Positions 51,784 through 61,062 of a stretch of DNA of 64,000 nucleotides are shown here, in pieces. Every line of letters begins with the position of its first letter. Within the stretch, counting starts at the first letter, position 1. The stretch covers positions 17,266 through 81,265 of the forward strand of contig DFMV01000081.1 of NCBI GenBank assembly GCA_002375765.1. Reading direction: 5' to 3'. This DNA comes from Rhizobiales bacterium UBA3584 (lineage in GTDB: Bacteria; Pseudomonadota; Alphaproteobacteria; Rhizobiales; Devosiaceae). Below the pieces are notes generated by a model. That model ran no database searches, was not told the origin of the DNA, and worked only from the letters and a program-made list of their open reading frames with translations. A program made the position numbers and the translations under genes.

Positions 51784-52605
51784 TCAATCGTCCCAGGCAG
51801 GCGCCTTGTCAGGATCGATCATGCGGTCGCCGCGATCGAGCTTGCGGATGGCCCCGATATCGTCCGCGTCCAAAGTGACCCCGGCTGCCGCCATGTTCTG
51901 GGCCAGCCGTTCTGAACTGGAAGAGGCCGGAATGACGATGTGCCCCTCGGCCATGAGGAAGGCCAGAGAGATTGCAGCGGCCGAAACGCCATGCTTTTCG
52001 CCAATCCCGCCAAGAACCGCGTCCTTGCTGACCTTGCCCTTGGCCAGCGGCATATAGGCCGTGAGCGGCAAGGCTTTTTCTTTGGCGTAGGCCGTGAGTT
52101 TTGGGGCTTGAAGGAAGGGGTGCAGTTCCACCTGGTTGGTGCTCAAGGCACCGGCACCCAGCAGCGTCTCGGCCTTCTCGAGCAGGGCTATCGGAAAGTT
52201 GGAAACGCCTATGCGTTTCGCCCAACCCTTCTCCTGTGTGTGCGCCAGGGCAAGCATGTAATCCTCGAAAGGCACCGCATCCTTGTCCGATGGCCAATGG
52301 ATCAGCAACAGATCGACCCCGTCCACGCCAAGGGTCTCGAGGCTCTTTTCGACCGAAGGCAGGAAATCGGGCTTGGCCAGGTTGGTATCGGCGACCTTGG
52401 TGGTGATAAAGACCTCCGAGCGCGCCAGCCCGGATCGGCGAACTGCTTCGCCGACGCTGGATTCGGTATCGTAGCTTTGAGCCGTATCGATGTGGCGATA
52501 CCCGATCTCAAGTGCATTGAGAAGGGCCGAAACGCCGTCCTCGCCCGTGCGCCCGAACGTGCCGAGCCCGAGTTTTGGGATACCTTGGGCGGTCGTTGCG
52601 ATCAT
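51784..52605 (-). CDS. Aldo/keto reductase
   Basis: This is a NADPH-dependent carbonyl reductase of the AKR barrel family, about 273 aa from ATG 52605, which follows GAGGAG. It has [32 protein letters not shown] (catalytic Asp/Tyr), [12 protein letters not shown] (Lys), [13 protein letters not shown] and [20 protein letters not shown]. It probably interconverts a sugar aldehyde or ketone and alcohol in this locus. Its placement between permease and ATPase genes suggests co-expression with the importer. The longer ORF from 52632 has no family support. Confidence 0.91.
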   Translation of the reverse strand: MIATTAQGIPKLGLGTFGRTGEDGVSALLNALEIGYRHIDTAQSYDTESSVGEAVRRSGLARSEVFITTKVADTNLAKPDFLPSVEKSLETLGVDGVDLLLIHWPSDKDAVPFEDYMLALAHTQEKGWAKRIGVSNFPIALLEKAETLLGAGALSTNQVELHPFLQAPKLTAYAKEKALPLTAYMPLAKGKVSKDAVLGGIGEKHGVSAAAISLAFLMAEGHIVIPASSSSERLAQNMAAAGVTLDADDIGAIRKLDRGDRMIDPDKAPAWDD

Positions 52606-52645
52606 TGTTGCTAACTCCTCGAAACATCTCAAAAATTGGCGGGCT

Positions 52646-53476
52646 TCAGCCCTTGGTGGCTCCGGCCGTCATTCCGCCGACAAACATGCGCTGCATGGAC
52701 AGAAACAGGACGGCAATGGGCACCGTCATGATCATGGACGCCGCCATGACCGCACCCCAGTCGGTGTTGAACTCGGTTGTGAATTCGGCAAGCCCGATCG
52801 GCAGGGTCTTGACCGAAGAGTCGGTGGCAAAGGTCAGTGCGAAGATGAACTCGTTCCAGGTGGTAACGAACGAATAGACCAGCACCGCGATGATTCCGGG
52901 GATGGAGAGCGGCAGGGTGATCCTGAACAGAACCCCGATGCGCGAAGAGCCATCGATAATGGCCGCCTCTTCAAGCTCGACCGGAATGGAGCGGAAATAG
53001 CTTGTGAGCATCCACACGGCCAAAGGAAGCGTGATGATCATGTAAACGAGGATCAACCCCAGATAGGTGTTGACCAGCCCCAGCGTGCGCAAGGTGACAA
53101 ACAGCGGCACGATGATCGCGGCCGTGGGCAGAAGCTGACCGATCAGAACGAAGGACTGATAGAACGTCTTGCCCCTGAACTTGAACCTGGCAAACCCATA
53201 GGCGGCAAATATCGCGATGAACAATGCCAAACCGGTCGCGCCGAAAGAGATGATCAGGCTGTTGAGGAAATAGCGTGGCACATTGGATTCAAACAGGACG
53301 GCCCGGTAGTTCTCCAGGGTGGGCATGGCGGGGAACCACACCGGAGGGATTGTGTAAAGTTCCCGCAACTCCTTGATCGAAGAGACCCACATCCACAGGA
53401 AGGGGAACAGACACACCGCGGCCACGAGCGCCGCACAGACATAGATCAGGACAAAACTTGCTTTGGATCGTCTCAC
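52646..53476 (-). CDS. Sugar ABC transporter permease (MalG/UgpE type)
   Basis: This is an inner-membrane subunit of the second CUT1 importer, 276 aa. It has the cytoplasmic EAA loop LEEAAIIDGSSRIGVLFRITLPL and the C-terminal RMFVGGMTAGATKG, common in this family. It starts at GTG 53476, which overlaps the stop of the upstream permease (GTGA). It pairs with the 53473-54333 product. Confidence 0.92.
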   Translation of the reverse strand: MRRSKASFVLIYVCAALVAAVCLFPFLWMWVSSIKELRELYTIPPVWFPAMPTLENYRAVLFESNVPRYFLNSLIISFGATGLALFIAIFAAYGFARFKFRGKTFYQSFVLIGQLLPTAAIIVPLFVTLRTLGLVNTYLGLILVYMIITLPLAVWMLTSYFRSIPVELEEAAIIDGSSRIGVLFRITLPLSIPGIIAVLVYSFVTTWNEFIFALTFATDSSVKTLPIGLAEFTTEFNTDWGAVMAASMIMTVPIAVLFLSMQRMFVGGMTAGATKG

Positions 53477-54333
53477 AGCGCCTTCTCCTCTCGGGCCGAT
53501 GACACCTTGATGTAGATGGCCACGATGACCATCACCGCTGCAAAGAACAGCACGGACAAGGCGGCGGCCTGGTTGAACTGGACCGATTCAAAAGCGAGTC
53601 GGAAAATCTGGATGGGCGCGATCAGGGTCAGATTGGCCGGACCGCCTCTGGTGATGGCGTATATCGTCGTGATGTGATTGAGCGCCCAGATCACAAGTAG
53701 CAGCGTGACGGCGACTATGACCGGACGAACCTGAGGCAGGGTGACGTGCCAGGTTTCGTCAAGAAAGTTCGAGCCATCTACCCGCGCGGCTTCATAGAGA
53801 TCCTTTGGGATCGATTGCAGGCCCGCCAGCACCATGATGGAAACGAACGGAAAGAGCTTCCAGACGTTTATCGCGATCATTGCGGGCATCACGGTATCGG
53901 GATTGGTGAGCCAGCCGATGGGCTCGTCGATCACGCCGGGCGCCGTCAGCATGTAGTTGATGATGCCGAACTCGGTGTGAAACATCCATGCCCAGGTCAG
54001 CGCTGCCACGATACCGGGGACCACCCAGGGAATGACGGCGATCGAGCGCAGGATACCGCGCCCAGGAAACTTCTCATTGAGAAGGATGGCCGTGGCCGTG
54101 CCGAGAATGACCTGAAGGACGACCGAGCCGCCAACCCACCACAAAGTGTTGGTGAAGGCGATCGGCGTGGTACGCGCACCCAGGACCCGTTGGAAATTAT
54201 CGATGCCAACGAAGTTGCCTTGCTGATCGGTGACGCTGAGCAGACCCGTATACATGACAGGATAGGCAATCAGCATGGTCAGCACTATGAGAGCCGGCAG
54301 TGCAAACAAAAGCCCCGGGGATATCCGTCCCAT
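53473..54333 (-). CDS. Sugar ABC transporter permease (MalF/UgpA type)
   Basis: This is the second inner-membrane subunit, 286 aa, with six membrane segments. The EAA loop is LYEAARVDGSNFLDETWHVTLPQ. It is preceded by a strong intercistronic hairpin (54362-54395) behind the binding-protein gene, and it overlaps the MalG-type gene. Confidence 0.92.
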   Translation of the reverse strand: MGRISPGLLFALPALIVLTMLIAYPVMYTGLLSVTDQQGNFVGIDNFQRVLGARTTPIAFTNTLWWVGGSVVLQVILGTATAILLNEKFPGRGILRSIAVIPWVVPGIVAALTWAWMFHTEFGIINYMLTAPGVIDEPIGWLTNPDTVMPAMIAINVWKLFPFVSIMVLAGLQSIPKDLYEAARVDGSNFLDETWHVTLPQVRPVIVAVTLLLVIWALNHITTIYAITRGGPANLTLIAPIQIFRLAFESVQFNQAAALSVLFFAAVMVIVAIYIKVSSAREEKAL

Positions 54334-54361
54334 GATGACACGCTCCAGAATTGATGAGGAT

Positions 54362-54395
54362 GGAGTGCCAGCCGAATGTCTTCGGCCGGCACTCC
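54362..54395 (-). terminator. Intercistronic hairpin after the CUT1 binding-protein gene
   Basis: GGAGTGCC-A-GCCGAA and TTCGGC-C-GGCACTCC form a 15-bp stem with one mismatch and a TGTC loop, lying between the binding-protein stop (54406) and the permease start (54333). On the minus strand it is reached after the binding-protein gene. It parallels the hairpins behind the other two binding-protein genes in this window and likely limits expression of the permeases. Confidence 0.65.
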
Positions 54396-54405
54396 TTTGG
54401 GAGGC

Positions 54406-55632
54406 TCAGTACTGGTCCAGGAGATCCTGGATATCGAGAGCCGCATCATCCATCGCGGCCTGAGCATCCCGCTGACCGATCAGAATCCGCTGAATGCCAT
54501 CGAAATAGGCCTGAGTGATCTGCACCCATGCCGGGTGCGTGGGCACCGGCTGCGTAAAGGGCAGCACTTCGCGATAGGGGGCCAGCTGCGGGTCCTGGAA
54601 GCGTTCCATATCCATTGCCGACTCACGGGCTGGAAAGGTGTCGGTGTAAACACCCATATTCTCAGGCTGCGCCATCCACTCGATGAAGATCTTGGCTTCC
54701 TCGGGATTGTTGGCGTCGGTCGGGACAATAAAGCTCCAACCACCCAGAATTGCGGACGTATCAGCCCCCTCGGGATGAGGCATGGTCATCACACCGAGAT
54801 CGATATCGGGATTTTCCTGCGCTATCGACGCCAGATCGAACTGACCGGCCTGATACATCGAGACAGCCTCGGCAATGAAGAGGCGACGGTTGGCCGTGCC
54901 GTCATTTTCGAGCGTCGAGGAGGGAGATACGCCATGCTCGACGAGCATGTCTGTATAGAACTCAACGGCCTCGACTGCCTCGGGCTGGTTGACGGTCGCC
55001 TCTGTGGCGTCATCGGAGATGATGGAGCCGCCATTCATCCAGATGAAGGGCAATGAACGAAAGATCGTGTTGCCGACCTCGCCGCCGCCGGTGATCGCAA
55101 ACCCATACCGGCCATCACCGGTCAGCGCCAAAGCGGCGTCGACGAGTTCGGACCATGTCTGGGGAGGACTATCGGGGTCGAGCCCGGCTTCCTCGAAATG
55201 ACCGCGGTTGTAAATGACCGCCAAGCCCTCGGCTCTGAAGGGAAGTCCGTAGGTCTCACCTTCCCAACGGACATAATCGAGCGCGGCGGGAATGAAATCA
55301 TCCGGATCATTGATGATGTCGTCAAGCGGCATGACCAGGCCGTTCTGGGCATATCCGGCAATCCAGCCGTGCTGAACATCAATGATATCGGGCGCCGAAC
55401 CAGATTGCAGCGCCGTGATGACGCGCTGCGGCAGACCATCTGACGTCGTTTCTTCGATCACGATGTCGATATCGGGATGCTGTGCTTCGAACTGCTCGAC
55501 GAGCTCGGTAGCTCGCGGCGCGTGGAAATTTGGGGACCACCAGGTGACCGTCCCGGCCATTGCGGTTCCGGCCATCATGGCCAGGGTCGATGCACTTGCC
55601 GCCAAGACGGCGGTCTTTCTGAAAATCATCAT
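54406..55632 (-). CDS. Extracellular sugar-binding protein of CUT1-type ABC transporter
   Basis: This is the periplasmic receptor of the second sugar importer, 408 aa. The signal peptide ends in AGTAMA (residues 21-26), and the mature protein starts GTVTWWSPNFHAPR. It has the family 1 binding-protein style with DIIDVQHGWIAGYAQNGLV, GETYGLPFRAEGLAVIYNRGH and a late QAGQFDLASIAQENPDIDLG. The start could be ATG 55632 or the next codon. It heads the unit with the two permeases, aldo/keto reductase and ATPase. A palindromic IclR-type site lies 150 bases upstream. Confidence 0.92.
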   Translation of the reverse strand: MMIFRKTAVLAASASTLAMMAGTAMAGTVTWWSPNFHAPRATELVEQFEAQHPDIDIVIEETTSDGLPQRVITALQSGSAPDIIDVQHGWIAGYAQNGLVMPLDDIINDPDDFIPAALDYVRWEGETYGLPFRAEGLAVIYNRGHFEEAGLDPDSPPQTWSELVDAALALTGDGRYGFAITGGGEVGNTIFRSLPFIWMNGGSIISDDATEATVNQPEAVEAVEFYTDMLVEHGVSPSSTLENDGTANRRLFIAEAVSMYQAGQFDLASIAQENPDIDLGVMTMPHPEGADTSAILGGWSFIVPTDANNPEEAKIFIEWMAQPENMGVYTDTFPARESAMDMERFQDPQLAPYREVLPFTQPVPTHPAWVQITQAYFDGIQRILIGQRDAQAAMDDAALDIQDLLDQY

Positions 55633-55779
55633 GTTCTCCTCCCTGGGCGAAACATTCGCCAGTTGGGCTCGATATCCGAGCCGTCCAGATCACCGGTCAG
55701 CGATATTTGGCGTAGCGGGCTGTGCCGCTCCCGCCGCCTCCACGGCGTAACCACTCTCCCAAGTGGCAAACCAGTTTCA

Positions 55780-55793
55780 GTTCATATTTGAAC
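55780..55793. promoter_or_regulatory. Candidate IclR operator upstream of the binding-protein gene
   Basis: GTTCA-TATT-TGAAC is a perfect inverted repeat (5-base arms, 4-base centre) in the 237-bp region between the binding protein and the dehydratase gene. The enclosing word TTCATATTTGAACTT recurs almost exactly (TTCAGATTTGAACTT) beside the IclR gene at 58735, which is what a regulator controlling both promoters would give. Confidence 0.55.
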
Positions 55794-55869
55794 TTTGCCA
55801 GTTCTACTGTTAACTATGGTTCAAAAAATCCCCGCTTGTCAACTGCGCAGACACACGGGGATTGGACTG

Positions 55870-57045
55870 TCAGTCGTCGCCTTTACCGAATGTTGCCGCC
55901 CCACCGGCGATGCCGGCTGTATTGATCGTTCCGTTGAACAGCGGAACATCGGTGGCGACGTAAGGGAATTGCGCGCAGGCCTCTTCGATCAGTTCGACAC
56001 CGAGCCCGGGCGCCGTCGGCGCCAGCAGAGCGCCATCCTCAAATTGCAACGTTTCGCGCACAAGTGTCTTGCGCCACGGCACATCCACCGACACCGTCTC
56101 GAACACCATGAAATTGGGAATGGCGATTGCCGCGTGAAGCGTCATGGCGTTCATCACAGGCCCGACCGGATTGTGTGGCGCTACCGGAATCAAGCTGGCG
56201 TGCGCCATGTGAGCGATGCGCTTGGTTTCGGCCAATCCGCCGGCATGGGACACGTCGGGCTGCAGAATGTCGACCGCTTCCTTCTGCAGGGCTTCGGCAA
56301 ACCGTGCCGGCTCATACCAGCGTTCTCCGGCTGCGATGGGCACCGGACTGGCGCGGCGCACCTGGGCCAATGCATCGATGTTTTCAGGGGGCGTGGGCTC
56401 TTCGATCCAGGTGAGATCATAAGGCGCCAGCGCCCGGCACATGGCTATAGCGGTGGGAACATTGAGACGCCCATGGACATCGAGCATGAGATCGACGTCC
56501 GGGCCGACGGCCTCGCGCACTGCTGCGACGATATCGATCGTTTTGGCGCGCTCGGCCCGTGTCATTTCAAGATCGGCGGCGTCAAAGGGGTCCCATTTCA
56601 GGGCACGATAGCCCATTGCGACCGCCTTGCGCGCCAGGTCGGCGTACTGATCCGGCGTTGTTGCCCCGAAATACCAATGATTGGCATAGCATTTGACGCG
56701 ATCGCGATAGCGCCCGCCCAAAAGCTCGTAGGCCGGCACGTTGAGCGCCTTGCCCTTGATATCGAGGAGCGCGGCATCGATCGCCCCGAGCGCCGTTCGG
56801 AAAACGGCCCCCGTGCGCCAGTAACTGTCGCGATGCAACTCTTCGATCAATGCATCGCTGGCGAAAGGATCGCGCCCAACCAGAACGCGCTCGAGCTCTT
56901 CAAGCGCGGCGACTACAGTAAGCGTTTTCCATTCCAGCGTTGCCTCACCGACCCCATCAAAGCCTTCGTCGGTATAGAGTTTGACGAAAACGAAATTGGT
57001 TCGCTGCACATTGGCAACGAAGGTCTTCAGCCCCGTGATTTTCAT
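55870..57045 (-). CDS. Enolase superfamily acid-sugar dehydratase (D-galactonate dehydratase-like)
   Basis: This is a mandelate-racemase-type dehydratase that removes water from a sugar acid to give a 2-keto-3-deoxy acid. The 391-aa protein has the Lys-x-Asp motif [15 protein letters not shown], metal ligands in [25 protein letters not shown] and [27 protein letters not shown], and the catalytic His in [13 protein letters not shown]. The His after Asp in DVHG and the His in APHNPVG match galactonate dehydratase. It overlaps the Fe-ADH stop (ATGA). The exact substrate is not determined. Confidence 0.88.
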   Translation of the reverse strand: MKITGLKTFVANVQRTNFVFVKLYTDEGFDGVGEATLEWKTLTVVAALEELERVLVGRDPFASDALIEELHRDSYWRTGAVFRTALGAIDAALLDIKGKALNVPAYELLGGRYRDRVKCYANHWYFGATTPDQYADLARKAVAMGYRALKWDPFDAADLEMTRAERAKTIDIVAAVREAVGPDVDLMLDVHGRLNVPTAIAMCRALAPYDLTWIEEPTPPENIDALAQVRRASPVPIAAGERWYEPARFAEALQKEAVDILQPDVSHAGGLAETKRIAHMAHASLIPVAPHNPVGPVMNAMTLHAAIAIPNFMVFETVSVDVPWRKTLVRETLQFEDGALLAPTAPGLGVELIEEACAQFPYVATDVPLFNGTINTAGIAGGAATFGKGDD

Positions 57046-58190
57046 TGCTCGGCCTCCCTGGTACGCGGATCAAACACCGCTTCGAGCATTTCCCTGTAGT
57101 CAGCGGCGCTCGGCTCACGAGGGTTCGTGGCGTGACTGTGGTCGGCAAGCGCGCGCTCGACGATCCAGTCAAACTGCTCGCGCCTCACACCAAGAGCAGC
57201 AAGGCCGGGTGGCATGTCGAGCCGCCCATTGAGAGCCTCAAGGGCCCGGGCGAGATCCTCGTTTGGCGCGAGCCCCATGGCCATCTTGAGCCGATCCATC
57301 TTGCCGCCCACCGCTTGCGCGTTGAACCGTACCACCACAGGCATGAGCAACGCGTTGAGCGTGCCATGATGGAGCTTGGGTTCGGACAAACCACCCAGCG
57401 CGTGACTGAGCGCGTGCACGGCGCCAAGCCCTTTTTGAAACGACAGCCCGCCATGAAGCGCGCCGATCATGAGCTCTGTACGGGCTTCGAGTTCGTTTCC
57501 GTTTTTGTATGCGATTTCGAGATTGCGCCATATGCGACCCGCGCCGTCGAGAGCTAAGGCCTCGGCGGTTGGATTGAAGCGCGGCGAAAACAGCGTTTCG
57601 ATACAATGTGACAGGGCATCAAGCCCCGTGGCAGCGGTCAGGCCAGGCGGCAGACCGAGCGTGAGTTCGGGATCGCAAATGGCACGACGCGGGATCAGGT
57701 AAGGGCTAATAAATCCGAGCTTGCGTCCATCCTCCAGGGTCAGGAGCGCAGCGCGCCCGACTTCTGCACCCGTTCCTGCCGTCGTGGGAATGGCGATGAC
57801 CGGCGCAACCGCCGAAGTGATCCGCTCGACCCCACCATAGATTGCGGCATAAGTTTCGAGTGCCCCTGCATGGGTTGCCGTAAGAGCCACGCCTTTTGCC
57901 AGATCGATCGGCGAGCCGCCTCCGAGAGCAACGACCCCGTCGCACCCTTCCTGTTCATACAGCGCACGCGCCGCAGAGACGGCGCGTTCAGTGGGATTAG
58001 ACGGCGTGTCGAGGAAAGCGACGGCGTCGGGCAATTGAGCCATGACCTTGTCGAGCAGTCCGGTCCCGGCAAGCCCACGATCGGACACCACCAGAGGACG
58101 CATGATGGAAAGCTCCTTTGCGGCTGCCGTCAGTTCGGCGACAACGCCCACGCCAAAATCGATTGCTGTCAGGTATGTGATCCGGGCCAT
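57042..58190 (-). CDS. Iron-containing alcohol dehydrogenase (group III)
   Basis: This is a NAD(P)-linked, metal-dependent alcohol dehydrogenase, 382 aa. It has the Gly-rich cofactor loop [35 protein letters not shown], and the metal ligands in [18 protein letters not shown] and [25 protein letters not shown] (Asp and several His). It likely oxidises or reduces a short hydroxy/oxo acid or a sugar-derived alcohol. It lies between the VOC gene (gap 6 bases) and the galactonate-dehydratase-like gene (overlap 4 bases). Confidence 0.92.
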   Translation of the reverse strand: MARITYLTAIDFGVGVVAELTAAAKELSIMRPLVVSDRGLAGTGLLDKVMAQLPDAVAFLDTPSNPTERAVSAARALYEQEGCDGVVALGGGSPIDLAKGVALTATHAGALETYAAIYGGVERITSAVAPVIAIPTTAGTGAEVGRAALLTLEDGRKLGFISPYLIPRRAICDPELTLGLPPGLTAATGLDALSHCIETLFSPRFNPTAEALALDGAGRIWRNLEIAYKNGNELEARTELMIGALHGGLSFQKGLGAVHALSHALGGLSEPKLHHGTLNALLMPVVVRFNAQAVGGKMDRLKMAMGLAPNEDLARALEALNGRLDMPPGLAALGVRREQFDWIVERALADHSHATNPREPSAADYREMLEAVFDPRTREAEQ

Positions 58191-58196
58191 AACCGA

Positions 58197-58628
58197 TTAC
58201 TCCCCCTTCAGCCGCGCAATAGCTTCGGCCTGCATACTGTTGGGAGACATTTCCATGAGCTCGATCCTGTGGCCGTCGGGATCTTCAATCCAAGCCTGAC
58301 GGTTTCCGTCGGCTCCTTCAACGACCGGCTTGGAAAGTTCGACGCCAGCAGCTTCGAGTTCTCTGGCAGCTACGCCGATATCGGGCACTTCGAGACACAA
58401 GTGGTTGTATCCTGTCCTTTCCGGCCCTGGCACGCCCACGCCCTCTCCTCCTGGGAAGATCTCGAGGTATTGCGTGTCGCTCACGCTCAGATAAACAATC
58501 CACAGTCTCCCTTCTCGATCGAGCCGGAACATTTCCTGGAACCCCAGCCGCCCGACGTAAAAGGCGAGTGTGGCTTCGATATCGGTCACCTTGATGGCGA
58601 TGTGTGTAATGCGACTGACTGTCAGCAT
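58197..58628 (-). CDS. VOC superfamily protein (glyoxalase/dioxygenase-like)
   Basis: This is a small metal-binding protein of the vicinal oxygen chelate fold, 143 aa. It has THIAIKVTDIEATLAFYVGRLG with the N-terminal His, then GYNHLCLEVPDIGVAARELE (second His) and IEDPDGHRIELMEM with the C-terminal Glu, matching the lactoylglutathione-lyase-like pattern. It is the first gene of the minus-strand unit VOC - Fe-ADH - dehydratase, divergent from the IclR gene. The specific reaction is unknown. Confidence 0.85.
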   Translation of the reverse strand: MLTVSRITHIAIKVTDIEATLAFYVGRLGFQEMFRLDREGRLWIVYLSVSDTQYLEIFPGGEGVGVPGPERTGYNHLCLEVPDIGVAARELEAAGVELSKPVVEGADGNRQAWIEDPDGHRIELMEMSPNSMQAEAIARLKGE

Positions 58629-58733
58629 GAACGAGGGGCCTCCCTGGCACTGTGGCGGCCGATCGAAATACCATCCCGGATCGAACCTCCCTGCAAAGCC
58701 CTGCGTCTCCTCCAGGAAAAACAGGGCAAATAA

Positions 58734-58766
58734 ATTCAGATTTGAACTTCAGTAGTTCATATTTCT
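58734..58766. promoter_or_regulatory. Candidate IclR operators in the divergent VOC/IclR region
   Basis: TTCAGATTTGAACTT (58735-58749) carries TTCA...TGAA arms like the site at 55780. A second copy-like word GTTCATATTTC follows at 58755-58765. Two sites 20 bases apart between divergent promoters suit an IclR regulator controlling its own gene and the dehydratase unit. This is inference from repeated sequence. Confidence 0.55.
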
Positions 58767-58811
58767 ATGCTAGATGGACAACACCGATTGTCAACTGGAG
58801 TTTCCCAGCGC

Positions 58812-59594
58812 ATGGCCGAAATCGCCGAAGACAGCGCCAGCAAGCACACCATTCCCGTGATCGATCGGATGATGGAGGTCCTGACGGCGATCGAGCAGCG
58901 TCCGGCAGGACTGACCATTCGTGACCTGACGACTGAACTCGGGCTGCCACGCACAACCGTCTATCGCATCGTCAACACCCTTCAGCACCACGAAATGGTA
59001 CGGCGGGACGATGCGGGCATCTACCATCTTGGCCGTCGCCTGCTCACATTTGCTTCTCATGTTGCCTCAAGGGCAAGCGAGCTCGACCTTGTGGCCATAT
59101 GCCAGCCTCATCTTGACCGACTGGCAAGCGAGCTCGGCGAGGGCGTCAAGCTCAGCGTGATAGACAATGACGGCATCCTGGTTCTTGCAGCGGCACAAGG
59201 GCGGCGTGAATATGCACTTACGGTCGCTCCCGGACAGCGCATGCCCATTCATGCCGGCGCGGCCAGCAAACTGCTGCTCGCCTTTCTCGAACGCGAGGTT
59301 CTCGATTATTGGCTGATCAAGCCTCTCGCGGCCTATACCAGCAAGACAATCACCGATCCCAAGCGGTTGCGCAGTGAACTCACGCGAATTCGACGGCTGG
59401 GTTGGGCCCAGGACAAAGGCGAGAATGCGCCGTCGATCCACGCTTACGCCGTGCCGGTCAGAACGCGATCGGGGCGCATGGTCGCTGCCCTGAGCGTCCC
59501 TTTTCTGGCTGGCACCGAGCCCAGCCGTATGGAGGAAATCCGCTTGGCTGCACTGGACACAGCTCAAGCCATAACAAAGGACATGTCTGAATAG
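58812..59594 (+). CDS. IclR family transcriptional regulator
   Basis: This is a DNA-binding regulator, about 260 aa from ATG 58812 (MAEIAEDSASKH). An earlier ATG at 58767 overlaps the operator region and has no ribosome-binding site, while CTGGAG lies 12 bases before 58812. The HTH is LTIRDLTTELGLPRTTVYRIVNTL. The effector domain shows GEGVKLSVIDNDGILVLAA, PIHAGAASKLLLAFL and VRTRSGRMVAALSVPF. It sits between two enolase-superfamily genes and is the likely acid-sugar sensor of this locus. Confidence 0.92.
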   Translation: MAEIAEDSASKHTIPVIDRMMEVLTAIEQRPAGLTIRDLTTELGLPRTTVYRIVNTLQHHEMVRRDDAGIYHLGRRLLTFASHVASRASELDLVAICQPHLDRLASELGEGVKLSVIDNDGILVLAAAQGRREYALTVAPGQRMPIHAGAASKLLLAFLEREVLDYWLIKPLAAYTSKTITDPKRLRSELTRIRRLGWAQDKGENAPSIHAYAVPVRTRSGRMVAALSVPFLAGTEPSRMEEIRLAALDTAQAITKDMSE

Positions 59595-59610
59595 GGCAGG
59601 AGGAGAAGCT

Positions 59611-60807
59611 GTGAAGATCGTCGACCTGCGATGCGCCATCATTGGCAAAAGCCCGGTGGTGAGGATCGTCACCGATGAAGGCGTTTCGGGGTATTCGCAA
59701 GCCGAGACCTGGAAGCCCTACCTCAAACCCCACATTCTGGCCCTGCGCGATGCCTTGATCGGTGAAGATCCACGGCTGGTGGAACGCGTGATGCGCAAAA
59801 TTCGTCAGCGTGGAGGTTTCAAACCGTGGGGCAGCGCCGTGAGCGTCATCGAGATGGCCCTGTGGGATATCGCCGGCAAGGCTGCCAATGTTCCGGTTCA
59901 CCGCCTGTTGGGGGGCAAGGTTCGTGACAGCGTCAGGGTCTACAACGGTGCTGTTCGGTTTCCGCTCGCTGGCCATCGGCCGCAAGACTACGCGGCCGAT
60001 CTCCAGAAAATGATGCAGTCGCCCGAAGGGTTCACCATCATAAAGCAGCCGATCGGGTTTCACTCGGACATGAAACGCGCCGTGCCCGATTTTTATTATG
60101 GCGACCCCAGTGCCAGCCCACTGCATGGTGCCCTTGATCGAGGTCCAATTACAGAAAAGGGTCTCAATCACTTTGTCGATTGCGTGGCGGCTATGAAGGA
60201 GGTGGCAGGCGACAGGGTCGGTCTGGCGCTGGATTGCGGTCCGGGCTGGATGCTCTCAGATGCGATAAAGCTCGCTCATCGCCTCGAACCCTTTTCGCTA
60301 ATGTGGGTCGAAGATCTTTTGTCGGGCGATTACACGCCATGGGTGGACGCCGGCAGCTATAGGGAACTCACGCGACGCTCGACCACGCCCGTTCACACTG
60401 GCGAGCAGATTTATCTGCGGCACAATTTCAAAGAGCTGATCGAACGTAATGCCGTGCACGTCGTCGGTCCGGACCCGGCGGACGTGGGTGGGATTGCAGA
60501 ACTCAAATGGATCGCCGAATTCGCCGATATCCACGGCATCATGATGGCGCCGCACGGTACGGCCAATGGTCTGCTCGGCCTGGGTGCCCTCGTTCAGGTT
60601 TGCGCCACCCTGCCCGACAATTTCATTGCATTCGAGTACACGATCGGCGATCCCGGATGGTGGTACGATATCATTGAAGGTCTGCCCGATCCCATAGTCG
60701 TCGATGGCAAAATCGCTGTATCCGAGCGCCCCGGCATGGGCGTGGACCTGATCCCGGAACGGGCGAGGCCATATCTGGAACCTGACGATCAAGACTTTTT
60801 CGACTAG
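59611..60807 (+). CDS. Enolase superfamily enzyme (mandelate racemase / acid-sugar dehydratase group)
   Basis: This is a second enolase-superfamily enzyme of the locus, 398 aa, starting at GTG 59611 behind AGGAGGAG. It has IIKQPIG (catalytic Lys region), LALDCGPGWM, MWVEDLLSGDYTP, PVHTGEQIYLRHNF, VVGPDPADVGGIAELKW and the His in APHGTANGLLGLGA. The pattern differs from the galactonate-type gene at 55870, so it may process another stereoisomer. It is co-oriented with IclR, 16 bases downstream, and probably transcribed with it. Confidence 0.87.
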   Translation: MKIVDLRCAIIGKSPVVRIVTDEGVSGYSQAETWKPYLKPHILALRDALIGEDPRLVERVMRKIRQRGGFKPWGSAVSVIEMALWDIAGKAANVPVHRLLGGKVRDSVRVYNGAVRFPLAGHRPQDYAADLQKMMQSPEGFTIIKQPIGFHSDMKRAVPDFYYGDPSASPLHGALDRGPITEKGLNHFVDCVAAMKEVAGDRVGLALDCGPGWMLSDAIKLAHRLEPFSLMWVEDLLSGDYTPWVDAGSYRELTRRSTTPVHTGEQIYLRHNFKELIERNAVHVVGPDPADVGGIAELKWIAEFADIHGIMMAPHGTANGLLGLGALVQVCATLPDNFIAFEYTIGDPGWWYDIIEGLPDPIVVDGKIAVSERPGMGVDLIPERARPYLEPDDQDFFD

Positions 60808-61013
60808 GATTTTCCGGTTCGCCCGGCTGAACATTGCCGCCGTTCATAATCAATATTGGCGCCTGCGCATGATCGGCGGCCCATCCCGAGAATTAGTCTG
60901 CCAAAACGTCGCGATGTGGCTCACCAGGTCTCCAGGCTTGAGCGCTTTGGGGCACCATTGAGGGAGCTGCAGGCAAAGATCATTGCCGCAGAGTTGCCTC
61001 TGAACGCCATTAG

Positions 61014-61044
61014 AACGGCGCCGCATGTGTCATGCGGCGCCGTT
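61014..61044 (-). terminator. Terminator hairpin after the DUF305 gene
   Basis: AACGGCGCCGCATG and CATGCGGCGCCGTT form a perfect 14-bp stem with a 3-base loop, lying 18 bases beyond the stop of the minus-strand DUF305 gene. Read on the minus strand the stem is followed by TTCTAAT, a modest T-rich tail. It may also end transcription from the plus-strand enolase gene. The remaining 200 bases between 60808 and 61013 hold nothing recognisable. Confidence 0.7.
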
Positions 61045-61062
61045 TGCACAGGAACAGACCAA

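Noticed and set aside
52490..53515. 341-residue plus-strand ORF over the permease and aldo/keto reductase
   Set aside because: It is a low-complexity shadow rich in Asp, Gly and Arg, opposite well-defined membrane protein genes.
55795..57099. 434-residue plus-strand ORF opposite the galactonate-dehydratase-like gene
   Set aside because: It is a long shadow caused by codon bias; the minus strand carries all catalytic motifs.
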